From Paramoeba atlantica (lineage: Eukaryota > Discosea), in contig CDRNVI010000029.1 in the NCBI GenBank assembly GCA_977017575.1, positions 744,001 to 808,000 on the forward strand: a stretch of 64,000 nucleotides of DNA, in the 5' to 3' direction. The notes beneath the pieces were generated by a model. It was given only the letters and a program-made list of their open reading frames with translations, was not told the origin of the DNA and made no database searches. Positions 46,211-56,342 of the stretch are shown here, piece after piece; within the stretch, counting starts at the first letter, position 1, and each line of letters opens with the position of its first letter. A program made the position numbers and the translations under genes.

Positions 46211-48206
46211 CCCTCGTGCAAGCGCCGCAAGTACCACTCCGGCTCTAGGGCTCCGTCCGAGTACGGGGACGCAAGGCTCTCCTAGGTCGCTTCACTAGCG
46301 TGTGTATGTCTGTGCGTGTGAGTCAAGCCGTTTGGCTCCGAAGAGCTGGCTTCCTCCTTCACGCGTAGGTCGCGCTACCGGTTCTCCACGCGAAGCGTGA
46401 TCTTCTAACACGAGAGCGTCGAAACCCTTAGGTCCGCAGAGCGTAGAACAACCTTCCCCGGGCACGTGGAAAGCTGAGCCGTCGCTATTCAGGACGAACT
46501 GGGTTTTACACCAGTTCTTCCCGAACGCCCCATGATTCCCAAAAGGGAGAGGAACCGGCTTGCTGGCACAGTTCGGGAGTGGCGAGTCTCCTCACTATCC
46601 TTTTCTTATCTAGCTCATATTTATCCTGTAATTCCCTACATGTAGGGCATCAATAGAGATCAGCTAAACGACTTACGTTGAACCTCGGAGAGCCAATCCC
46701 CTTGTTACGCATACAGATCTCGGACGCCTCAGCTCTTGCCTTTAGCCGGTAGTTTCGACGACCAATGATATTGGACCGACACGCGGGTCGTCAATAATTT
46801 CTATGGTGAAAATGTACCCTAAAAAACAAATTTTTGAAAAAACATTCTAACAAAAAACAAATGTGATTCGGCATTATTCTAAGATATTCTAAGACACTTT
46901 GTGACAGTTTTCCCTGATAAACACAAAAAAAAATTAATCGATGCCCTGTAAGATCATCAGTGGTAATCTCAGATTTCAAATGAGCCGGTTGATCTTCGTC
47001 GACACGAAGTTCCCTCACTAAACAAGATAAATGGATTACCTCATTCGCATGCTGAGACTATGTAGAACTTTTAAAAATTAACGCAGGTTTCATAATATCG
47101 GAGTGCATCTGAAAAAAGCGGCGACATTTGCTGAGTAATGTCTGTAGTGTCCTATAGCTTCGGAATCGGTTTTGTCCCCTCTACCCTTCTAACCTTTGTT
47201 TCGAGTATGGGGTACCTTGGATGTCTAATGTGACATGCACGATGAACGCCACGACAATCCCATGTCGTGCAAGGAAACTGCCTGAAACTTTGCAAAAATT
47301 ACTTTCTAGGCATTTCGTTAAGCGCGGAGGTAATTTTCAATGCAAGGCGCGCAGCAGTGGTGACTTATAAGTCGAAAACAACAACCGCTTTTGAGGAATC
47401 GACAAAAAAACCAAAAATTTCAGGATAGTATGCTTAAAAAATTCATAAGACTCGAACTGCACTTATCTCTACTTGCGAGCCCCGACGAAATACGTTTCAG
47501 TAAAGCGAACGATAGAATCCTTGTTGGTAGGCGACTGGAAGAATCTACTTGTACATGCATGAATAGCTGTTTACACTGTACTGTTTCAATGACGTGATGC
47601 ACTATGGATTTACTTTTCAAGGTTAAAATATGAAATGAAAAGTACAGAGTATATTGCGATTATTTTTAGACAAAATTTTGTTTAATCGAATAGCATCGAA
47701 CCGTGCACCAAAAACTGATGAAACTTATACAAGTTTGGTGATATGTGCTTCTTAGATAATGACATGATATGATCTACAGATTCCTTAAAAACAATCAGCT
47801 ACAGGACTATACATACGAAAAGAAAGCATAACATATACAGCATAAACAGCATAACAGGTGTAGTAACTAACAGTAAGAAACAACGAATAGCTCTCACAAC
47901 AAGACAGTACAAATATACTTATTTCAGAAACTTAATTAGATCACATCAAGAGATATATTCTGGATTCCAATTCCAAAACACATGAATATTTTCAGTTAGA
48001 TATAGTTGTATGCAGTGCATCACTTTTTCTGTTTCACTACACAAAAGAGATTCGAAGTAAAAATATATAGTTGAATGTCAAACACAAATTCTGATTCACC
48101 AGAAAAACAGAACGAAGCTAGACTCCAGAAATAAGTATGTCAAAAAAATCTATTAAGGCCTAACGTTTCTCCCTAGATATTCACTTCAACGGCGTTCTCA
48201 ACACTT
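46211..48206. repeat. Segments T, R (copy 2) and U: 3' flank of Piwi copy 2
   Basis: Matches 59041-61291 except for an extra segment of about 247 bp in the latter. R copy 2 is 46605-46982. U (46983-48206) has a small frame 47391-47597 that is kept in both copies, but the duplication is too recent for that to mean selection. No protein gene is recognised. T is GC-richer with tgtgtatgtctgtgcgtgtg and several short inverted repeats (ccacgcgaagcgtg). Confidence 0.8.
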
Positions 48207-51119
48207 TTACAAATAGTACGGCATTTGTCGCAGTTCCATTCCCACGTTTGGCTTGGCAGCGGAGGAGGTTCCGTGGAAGAATGCCAACTTGCTTGCGCAT
48301 TGCAGGACGAAGGGTGCCTTGATGGATCCGGGCCAGTTCGTGTACATCCAGCACAGGTGGTAGGACATGTTCTCTATAGCTTGCAAGGGCAAACCACCAT
48401 CACGGAGCACAAAGTACTTGACCGGTTTCGAGGTAGCCAGGGTGCAGTCGACAGCGATTTGGGAAAAGGAGTGGGAGCTGTGCTCGACAACATGTCCACG
48501 AGGAATGTTGTGCCACTCCACCCGTCCGCCCTTTGATACTGGCGCTGCGTAGCGATCATGAATACGTTTCTGGACTACCATGAAGGTAAGTTCAACGTTT
48601 TTGCTTCCGAGTAATTTTTCACAGTCCGCCATCTCTTCAACGCGCACACGGTCCATCATGCTGTCTCCCACACCGTCGCGGTACACTACAACGCGTCCGA
48701 CATTGGAACCTTTCACGAGCACCTCGAACACTTCTTCGAGAAATTCCTTCAATGTGGTCATGCTCATGCGATCCATCACTGGGTTACGTCCGTCAGTCTG
48801 CTCACTCGCGGCTCCAGCATTGCGGCGGCTTTCAGTCGATGATCCTCCCATCATCTTCTGTCGGGACACCTGCATGTCTGTGTTGCACAAATGGCTCCAC
48901 TTTCGAGTCTCCGCATTGTAGTACCAGGCTACAAAACCAGCGAGGTTGCGACGTTGATTTTCGAAGGATCCGGATTCACTTGCTTCGCTTTTGCGATCGC
49001 TATAGATATCGTAGCCCACGTAGATGGTGCCATTTGCTCCAAGCTCCGGAACGTTGCTCGGAATGTCAACCAGCCACAATGGCGTACCCATCTTAGCAGT
49101 CACATTCTTCGCAATGTTGTGAACATAGGGTCCTGCCGTTTTTGCCTTGCTCATCTTGTCAAAGTCTACGAATTGGGAGACGATGCCCATAGACCCCAGT
49201 TCGCTCTTCAACGTGCCGTAGGCATCCTGACCACGTGTGCTGTGGCCGTTGCTGAGGACGCATAGCACAAGGGCGGGTGTACCTTCCGCCATGGCCTGGC
49301 GTACGGTATCGGTTCGCACGGAGTCCAAGCATTTGTCGATAAAGTCGCGGTCGTCTTCACCACTATCGACGAAGGTGACAGGTCCTTTCGCCTTCCATAC
49401 GCCACGAATGCGTTCGTTGACATCCATAATTTGACGCACTAAGTCACGAGCCTTAGCACCCCAACCAAAGACTTGGTATTCTTTGCGTTCCTCGTTGAAC
49501 TGAATCCGCATGGTCTGGGGAGCGAAATCTTGATTCGGGCGGAGAGTCTCTGGAGAGCCAACGATCTGGACTTTGACGGTCTTCATTTCTTTCGGTTGTA
49601 TGGTTTCCAATGCCGCATTCTTGATCTGAAGGCCGTATCCGCTCAGGAGCTCTTTCGGTTCCTGTTCATCGAATCTCTTCACCAACTTGATACACTGATC
49701 TTGCATTTCCTCGGGCATCTTGGAGCATCGCGTCGGAAGGAAGCGTCGTGCTTCAGTGCTTAATTGGTCCACAAGGACGAATTCAGGAATGAGGCGGACG
49801 CGGCCGGAGCGCTCACCCCAGATAAGAGGCTGATCCGTCTTTGTAACCTCCAACACATACGTCTCCTTGTAGTAATCCGCATAAGAGATCGTTCGTCCGC
49901 TCTTAAGCTCGAAGACGGACTCCACCGTCGTCCCCTTATCCACTTTGTAGACCATGTAGTTGCGCTTCCTCGTTCCGTAAGACGTCATCACCTTGAGACC
50001 CAGCAGACTGCGCGGCCCGTTCTTGTTGAGGTAGTCCAGCGCAGTTACACGTGCTTCCACATGACTTCGAGGATGAACAATGAGAACAACACCGTTGTCT
50101 GTCAACTGGAATGTTGCAAAGTAACCAGGTACCACAATCATATCGCGATACACACGTTGCCGAGTGAAATCGCAGTATATTTTTCCTGTTCGGCGAAGAT
50201 CTAATGATTCCAGAATTCGGCATAACACATGATTGTACACTTGCATCGTTTGTTCCTCATTAGAGCGGGGGTTGAGTTGCACCTTAGTGATGTCTTCTTT
50301 GCGTAGTTCCATTGTGGTCTTGAAAGATCCAAGGGAGACTTCACGTGAAAGCGGTTCTTGCAAATGTTCGGAGATATCCTCAAGGCAATAAAAGTTAGTT
50401 CCAGAGATGATCAAATCGAGCTTCTTGAGGTATTCCTTTTCTAAGACTTGGCGAAGATATCCGAATAGAAGCTTCTTACGTTGAATTTCGCTGATGTTTT
50501 CATTTTTCTCGATGCTGAGGGGATACATGTAGACCTCCGCCTTACTGATGGAGACATTGACAGCATTCCACATTACGTCGCGGCATGGTGCACGCTGACG
50601 GAGGGCGTCACGTTCGGATGCCATCAAACGACCACGTTCCGTCCTGTCTTTATCAGCCCAGAAACGATCCCAACAGCCACTGCAACAGCGTTTATTGGGG
50701 ACGTCCGCATGCTTTCCTACTCGGCATAACTTACCACAGCTGTCGCATTTGGCGTACTCGCTCCCAATGAAGGGCATCATGCTTCCGGTGCCCGGACCAC
50801 CTCCCATGGGACCGCCCATCGGACGGGGACCACCGGGTGCACCACCCGGAGGGCCACCTGGTCGTCCTCCAGGAGCTGGGCCACAATCGTCTCTTCGGTA
50901 GTTGTCGTTTCGGCGATCATCGCGGCGGTTGTCATCCCGGCGATAGTCTTGGCGGTGGTCACGCGAGCGATCGTCCCTGCGATAGTCGTCGCGACGGTCA
51001 TCGCGTCGATAATCATCACGACGGTCATCGCGCCGATAATCATCACGACGATCATCGCGCCGATAATCATCGCGCCGGTAGTCGTCACGTCGGTAGTCGT
51101 CGCGTCGATTGTAACTCAT
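48207..51119 (-). CDS. Piwi-clade Argonaute, copy 2
   Basis: 970 aa, five residues different from copy 1: R79C in the RDD tail, S-to-N in AVSVSIS, G-to-V in KETYGLEV, A-to-T in VRTDAV, and S-to-N in DGRSPVMD. The G-to-V change lies in a well-conserved PAZ motif and could weaken 3'-end binding of the small RNA. The Cys cluster, both catalytic Asp residues and the Ser in place of the final His are the same as in copy 1. The stop codon is TAA and the 3' flank differs entirely from that of copy 1. Confidence 0.9.
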   Translation of the reverse strand: MSYNRRDDYRRDDYRRDDYRRDDRRDDYRRDDRRDDYRRDDRRDDYRRDDRSRDHRQDYRRDDNRRDDRRNDNYRRDDCGPAPGGRPGGPPGGAPGGPRPMGGPMGGGPGTGSMMPFIGSEYAKCDSCGKLCRVGKHADVPNKRCCSGCWDRFWADKDRTERGRLMASERDALRQRAPCRDVMWNAVNVSISKAEVYMYPLSIEKNENISEIQRKKLLFGYLRQVLEKEYLKKLDLIISGTNFYCLEDISEHLQEPLSREVSLGSFKTTMELRKEDITKVQLNPRSNEEQTMQVYNHVLCRILESLDLRRTGKIYCDFTRQRVYRDMIVVPGYFATFQLTDNGVVLIVHPRSHVEARVTALDYLNKNGPRSLLGLKVMTSYGTRKRNYMVYKVDKGTTVESVFELKSGRTISYADYYKETYVLEVTKTDQPLIWGERSGRVRLIPEFVLVDQLSTEARRFLPTRCSKMPEEMQDQCIKLVKRFDEQEPKELLSGYGLQIKNAALETIQPKEMKTVKVQIVGSPETLRPNQDFAPQTMRIQFNEERKEYQVFGWGAKARDLVRQIMDVNERIRGVWKAKGPVTFVDSGEDDRDFIDKCLDSVRTDTVRQAMAEGTPALVLCVLSNGHSTRGQDAYGTLKSELGSMGIVSQFVDFDKMSKAKTAGPYVHNIAKNVTAKMGTPLWLVDIPSNVPELGANGTIYVGYDIYSDRKSEASESGSFENQRRNLAGFVAWYYNAETRKWSHLCNTDMQVSRQKMMGGSSTESRRNAGAASEQTDGRNPVMDRMSMTTLKEFLEEVFEVLVKGSNVGRVVVYRDGVGDSMMDRVRVEEMADCEKLLGSKNVELTFMVVQKRIHDRYAAPVSKGGRVEWHNIPRGHVVEHSSHSFSQIAVDCTLATSKPVKYFVLRDGGLPLQAIENMSYHLCWMYTNWPGSIKAPFVLQCASKLAFFHGTSSAAKPNVGMELRQMPYYL

Positions 51120-51598
51120 AGAATTTGGTTAAAAGTAGTTAAATTTTCAGGTTCCGTTGTATGTCCTTGTTGTATCTGACATACAACAATTAGGACATAA
51201 TGTCCGAGAAACGACTTATTGATGTTGCATGTGATTAAACAGAGAAACTATGGGAGACTTTTATACATTCAGCGAATTGTGGGTTAAGTTGTTTCATATC
51301 AGCGAATCACTACAAGAGTAATCATCATGGAATTTTCTGGAGATACGTGGAAACAGTGTTTCATTGTGACAACCGGTCATCTACAGACTCTCCATTGCAT
51401 TTTTATCCCCCCAGACCCTTTTTTCATTCATTCTCGAGCCAGCAATCCTTCGGAGGTTTCACCTGCTTCGGATTCCGCTCCTTCGATTTCAAGTCCTTCA
51501 ATCGAGACTTCCCCAAGTCAACGAGCTTTTCACGACTTGCGCGAACAGTGTCAATGTTGGCATTTCATGCTACTACTATCCTAAGTTCTTAATAAAAT

Positions 51599-51682
51599 AT
51601 GCCCATGCCCACTTAGTATGCCTAGTTGGTATACTAAGTGGCCTTGGGAAAGGCTACTAGGTATACTAAGGCATGGGTATAC
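51599..51682. repeat. Short inverted-repeat element (MITE-like)
   Basis: Left arm ATGCCCATGCC..CTTAGTATG and right arm ACTAAGGCATGGGTATAC are imperfect inverted copies of about 27 bp around 30 bp. It lies between the upstream end of the Piwi copy 2 duplication and the LINE fragment. Confidence 0.5.
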
Positions 51683-51810
51683 TAACATGGTTTAGTAAAA
51701 CTTTTCAGTAAAATTCTACTAAAATACATATTTTCTTTCCTGTATCCGAAAAAAAAACAAAAAAACACTTTGAAATTTCATCCAAAAATATATGTTCAAA
51801 AAACATCGGT

Positions 51811-51925
51811 TTACAGTATTTTTCCGTGGTTACGCAGAGAGGTTCCCCTTTTATGCAAAAGATATTAGTAGAAAAGCTTGCCTGTAGCTTTCACAATGTT
51901 TGTTCCATTTTTCGATCATAGGGAC
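51811..51925 (+). repeat. Direct repeat, left copy
   Basis: About 115 bp from acagtatttttccgtggtta to ttcgatcat, repeated with about 85-90% similarity at 54328-54450. The pair brackets LINE fragments and the IS30-like element. Confidence 0.75.
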
Positions 51926-52393
51926 AACACGCAAACGGAGGAAGAGCTCGCTGTAGACTACGCCAAAGTACTACATAACCTCCACGGGGAGGAGATCTCA
52001 CGGTTCGCTTCAATGATCATGGTTGGATACTCACCTCCGAGCCTCATTAACACCCGCTCCTGGGGAAAGTCCGATGGACACGAGACGTGCTGCATATGTC
52101 GGGAAAGAAAACAAACACTCAGACACATCTTAACATTTTGTTATTCGTGCAGTAAACTGCAGAGATTAATAACGAGAAAGATAGGGAGTTTCCCTGTCAT
52201 TGCGCCCAAAACGCACTTCTTTCTCTCAGTTTATCACCTCACTGGAAGCTTGGCATCAACCAGTTGGGGTATTCCCGTTGCTGGTAAATGCAGAAACTCC
52301 CGCATAGTGCTCGCTGCACGAACTTCTCCCTACACTGCGAGGCCATTGTCTTGCCTCCAAATAGAGAGTTTAGGGCGCGCGCGGAAGTATTGA
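51926..52393 (+). mobile_element. LINE C-terminal fragment with C..C..H..C motif
   Basis: The frame has ETCCICRERKQTLRHILTFC, the zinc-knuckle C..C......H....C typical of the C-terminus of non-LTR retrotransposon proteins. The following endonuclease part is not seen here, but a matching type of block is in the opposite orientation at 53921-54243. Confidence 0.6.
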
Positions 52394-52531
52394 GCTTCTC
52401 TCGCGCCTACCTCGAACACCAGGAGAAAAATAGACGGATTTTCCATTTTCCGTTGCTTGTATAGGTGATTATACTTATAGGTGATTATACTTTCTAACTT
52501 TCCGTTCTTGCGCCGTTTCAAAGTTTGGCGG

Positions 52532-53920
52532 ATTGTCAACACCCACGCACCATTTTTATTCCCAGAAAATAATTTTCTTGTCATTTCCAGTGCACCACTT
52601 TTTCTTGAGAACTGTATTCTCATTTCCAATGCACCATCAATTATTTAAAGAAGTATTATTTTATAATATCCTTCGGATCTACACTACAAATGCGCCATTA
52701 TTCAAGACTCAGTCATTACGATTGTAATCGTATTCAATCAATCTTTACATCTGGCGAGAGTCGGCGAAGCATAGCTCGAATAATTGGCAAAAGTCACAGC
52801 ACTGTTTGTCGCGAGTTGGCGAGTAATGCAAGAAGGGGTCAGCGCTATGAGGGGACGAGGGCACAGTACATTTCGAAAAGACGCCTCTCGTGTAAAAAGG
52901 TCAAGCCTCACAAGATACAAGGCCTTTTGGAAGAGGAAGTCAGCTCTCGACTTCAAAAGAAGCACAGCCCGGAACAGATTGCAAATACGATCCGTAGCTG
53001 TCGTACCGTCTCGACTTCTACCATATATCGCCATATTCGTCGCAACGCGTCCTTAGGCGGCAAGTTGTACACCCATTTGCGGATCCGGCGAAAGAGGCCA
53101 TACCGTCGTCGCACCAGACCTGATCGCAGCGCGATTCCCAACCGAACACCACTTGAAAATCGACCAGAAATTGTTAATAAGCGTCGGCGCTACGGCGATT
53201 GGGAAGCAGACTTGGTCGAGGGTCGAGGACATGGCGGATATATTCTTACCCTGTGCGAGCGTAAGAGTCGCTTCCTTGTTCTTCGCAAGTTGGAAGCTAA
53301 GCACGCGAAGGGGGTAAGCAAACAAATTGTAGACGGGTTAAAAAATTACAAGGTTCAAACAATCACATACGACAACGGAACAGAATTCTGGCACCATGAA
53401 GAAGTAGACAAAGAATTAAAATGCAAGTCTTTCTTTTGCGCTCCGTATCATTCGTGGGAGAAAGGGTCTGTGGAACATGCAAACGGTTTGATCCGACAAT
53501 TCCATCAGAAAACCGAATCTTTTGAGAATTTAAACCAAAGTGAATTAAACAAAACAGCATTGGAATTGAACACTCGTCCCCGGAAATTATTAAATTATCG
53601 TTCTCCAATGGATTTTGTGAATGAACTGCGTAAGTAAAAGAAGCTAAGTAAGCAAAGGTACGTGAGAAAGCTTGTAAAGTTAGTCTGTTAGTGTTGGAAA
53701 TTTAATGACAATAAATTTAAGCATTTTGTAAAGGTGAAGAAATTCTTGTCTAATAAAGTTTCTTACTCAAACCTTACACTTGTACTACGCTTTCTTAAAA
53801 TACTCTGGATAAGTTTTTATGTTGAAAGGAAAAAGGAACGATGTTCAACTATGGTGAGGCGCAGAAAAAAGGAATGACGGTCGACTATGGTGAAAAAAGT
53901 GGTGCGCTGGAGTTGACAAT
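52532..53920 (+). mobile_element. IS30-like DNA transposon in a eukaryotic genome
   Basis: Inverted ends ATTGTCAACACCCACGCACC (left) and ATTGTCAACTCCAGCGCACC (right, reverse complement). GTGCACCA-type motifs recur inside both ends (52590, 52630 and 53900). It carries a single transposase gene. Flanks show GG on both sides, compatible with the 2-3-bp duplications of IS30 but not diagnostic. It appears to be inserted in LINE debris. Confidence 0.7.
52690..53637 (+). CDS. IS30-family transposase
   Basis: 315 aa. The N-terminal helix-turn-helix (HYSRLSHYDCNRIQSIFTSG, SIARIIGKSHSTVCREL) is the classic IS30 start, with a second helix region SPEQIANTIRS..STSTIYRHI. Catalytic DDE: D174 in GDWEADLVEGRG, D228 in ITYDNGTEFWHH, E262 in YHSWEKGSVEHANGLIRQFH, giving 33 residues between the last two, as in bacterial IS30. 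The C-terminus ALELNTRPRKLLNYRSPMDF matches LN.RPRK.LGY.TP. The frame is intact with ATG and TAA. IS30 transposases act by circle intermediates in bacteria. The codons and AT content look like neighbouring DNA, and the gene is flanked by eukaryotic repeats, so contamination is unlikely unless the assembly is chimeric. Confidence 0.9.
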   Translation: MRHYSRLSHYDCNRIQSIFTSGESRRSIARIIGKSHSTVCRELASNARRGQRYEGTRAQYISKRRLSCKKVKPHKIQGLLEEEVSSRLQKKHSPEQIANTIRSCRTVSTSTIYRHIRRNASLGGKLYTHLRIRRKRPYRRRTRPDRSAIPNRTPLENRPEIVNKRRRYGDWEADLVEGRGHGGYILTLCERKSRFLVLRKLEAKHAKGVSKQIVDGLKNYKVQTITYDNGTEFWHHEEVDKELKCKSFFCAPYHSWEKGSVEHANGLIRQFHQKTESFENLNQSELNKTALELNTRPRKLLNYRSPMDFVNELRK

Positions 53921-54243
53921 GGGGTGATGCACTGGAGTCGAACATCCGGGTTTTCTTCCCAAGGGGACGTAAGCTCAATAATATATTCCGACCCGTTGTG
54001 CAACCTCACCCACCCGTCTGGTCTCAGTTCAGTTCCATGCGAGAGCCAGGCGGGTGCGTTGCGGTACAGTGATACGTCGAAGTGGGAGGAGGCTGTCATA
54101 GGGGAGTCGGAAACGGCGTCCGCTAAAGCCATTAAGATGAGATCATGCCGGTAAGTGTACCGACCTTGCTCCAGAGACACCTTGCTACCCGTGAGGATGT
54201 GCCGCGGGGTGCACTGCATCACTCCTTCAGGAAAGATACACAT
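53921..54243 (-). mobile_element. LINE restriction-like endonuclease fragment
   Basis: Minus-strand frame RHILTGSKVSLEQGRYTYRH, DLILMALADAVSD, LRPDGWVRLHNGSEYIIELT, SPWEENPDVR. RH followed by PD...(I)ELT-P is the R-PD-E type of LINE endonuclease (CRE/R2-like). It is broken at the IS30-like element edge. Different from the family at 1-700. Confidence 0.65.
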
Positions 54244-54327
54244 ATAGACCCAACGCAGTCCTGAAAGTATTGCGTGACCACATAAACGAATGTGGTCACG
54301 TGCTGTAAATTATCCTGTACTGTAAAT

Positions 54328-54450
54328 TACAGTATTTTTCCACGGTTACGCAGAGAGGATCTCCTTTGATGCAAAAGAAATTACTAAGTAGTAGAAAAGC
54401 ATGCCTGTAGCTTTCACAATGTTTGTCCCATTTTTCGATCATGGGTCTGT
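54328..54450 (+). repeat. Direct repeat, right copy
   Basis: Matches 51811-51925, including cctgtagctttcacaatgtttgt and ccatttttcgatcat. Confidence 0.75.
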
Positions 54451-54693
54451 ATCGCACTTCAGGTGCAAGCGTGGAGGCCCTCCACTGGAGGGTGTGGATG
54501 GGAATCTCACTGTAAGGCAAAAAATCACTATTTTAAACACAGGCGGGAATGTCGGGAGAAACAGGAGACGCTTGCACTTGAGACCTCGGAACTAGCCAAA
54601 AATGAAGCGATGGGATTAGAGTGTTACTATTAAAAGGTCCTTCCGTGCGTTCAAGCGTCTGCGATTTTATCCACTTCGCGATTCTTATGGCTG

Positions 54694-56342
54694 GTGACGG
54701 CGTTAGAGAAGCTAAGACCGACGGTACCGTCCGACACGATCATGAAATCCCTTCCGAAAGCAAGCGCCATATTTCATAAGTGTGGTGCCACGCTTGCAGA
54801 AGAATTATTGGATATGTTGTGTCATGACATAGACACACATGTGTACTATGGTTTAGCGGTAGACGCCGGTATTGATCGCGTCAAGTCGGAGCACGTTCTT
54901 ATCAGCGTGCTATACATGTATGTTGAAAAAAAGGAGTATGTCTTCCCAGCGTTATACACGTCGAAGTATAAAGCTTTCGATGGCAAACTAATGGCGAATG
55001 ATCTCAACACGCTTGTGGGTAACATAAGCCAGGAGCGATTGTTAAAATTAAAGTTCATGATGGTAGACGGAAGCACTGTCAATTATGTTGCCCGAGAAGC
55101 ATGTGAAGGTCATCTTCGAGCTATATACGAGCGAATTCACCCTGTTGGGGCTTCTGATGTGGAAGCATTTGAAAGAGATTCTGCAGCGATCCGAAAATAA
55201 CTTTGCTGTCCTGCATTGGACATACTGAATAACGTATGCTGAATAACGTCTGCAAGACATCGCTACAGATTTATGAGTCACAACCGTCGCTGAAGCTGAA
55301 GCATGAGTTCTGCAAAGCCTTCTATTCGGGTGGTCGAGCGTGTGCATCGAAGGGAAAGTACAAGGCGTTGCTCTCGATCAGGCTCTCATTCGTTTTGACC
55401 CCGAATTTATAAGGATGAAATTTCTTTCCGCCAATATCTTCTCGGACATACAGAAGAAACCCCTTCTCAGTGGAAATTGGTTCTTGAGTCAAAGCTGAAT
55501 GATTGTTCAACGAAATTGAAGGTAATTATTCCACCTGAAACAAGCATTCTACAAGCCAAGCTTGCTGATACTGGAATTGACTGGGCTACCAAATATGCAA
55601 TATTAAAGGAGCGTGACCCGGTGATTATTAGTGCCATGAAGAATGCTAGAGACACTCGTATCGTTGCAACTCCCAAACTCGGCGGGGTTATAAGATGGTG
55701 CACAAACAAATCTACTTGCATGAAATTTCTCTCAGAAGAAATCAGGCTGCTTATGTTGCTCATGAGGCCGGAAGACCGAAGCCGTCTAAATCCATATTGA
55801 GATGCAATGAAACTATCAACAACGTTGGGTGCGATGCGATCGAGTCGGAATGTCGAAATTTTCTTACGGAATGCAAGCCTCTGCATGTCGCCCTAAAAGC
55901 GTTTTCTGATATGATGGGGCAGCCTATGGCAGCGCACGTTGCTCAGACATTAGAGCTACTCTTCGAGCACGCTTCACCTCGGGATGCGCCTCCGGGTTTC
56001 CTAGAAGCATTAAAACATCACAAGCGTCAACTGGAAAAGAACCATAATATGAAGTTTTGGAAGGAGGTTATGTGGTTCAGACCAAGTTGGATAGTGCAAT
56101 GCGCTCGACCATCAAACACTCCCTCAATTTCTTGGAAACGCGCCAAAAATTTCTTTCCCGGATCCCTTTACTGTCCAGAAAATGGTAACGAGCCTCCAAT
56201 TTTTTGCATTACAGAGGAGTGGAAGGAATGTGTAGCACACGAGGACTACAGATGGAATCCGCCCGCACACGCCAACGAATATACCGTTACCCCCCCTTAC
56301 TTAGCCCCCACTTTTTGGCCCAAGACCCGTACTTTATGGTGA
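54694..56342 (+). pseudogene. Degenerate gene, possibly hAT-like transposase
   Basis: At least three overlapping frames (54694-55200, 55477-55800, 55695-56342) seem to be pieces of one ancestral coding region. The first has YYGLAVDAGIDRVKSEHVLI and LKLKFMMVDGSTVNYVAREA, which resembles the (v)D..D.s.N layout of hAT-type transposases. The last has SDMMGQPMAAHVAQTLELLF. The frame is broken by stops and shifts, has no starting ATG, and ends in the inverted end of the 56282-57893 element. The hAT call is weak; a decayed host gene is also possible. Confidence 0.4.

Noticed and set aside
47391-47597. Small 68-codon frame conserved at 60476-60682
   Set aside because: Both copies belong to a recent duplication, so conservation is not evidence of coding; no domain or start context.
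52690-53637. IS30 transposase as bacterial contamination
   Set aside because: The element is embedded in LINE fragments and direct repeats typical of this genome on both sides. Chimeric assembly still deserves a read-level check.
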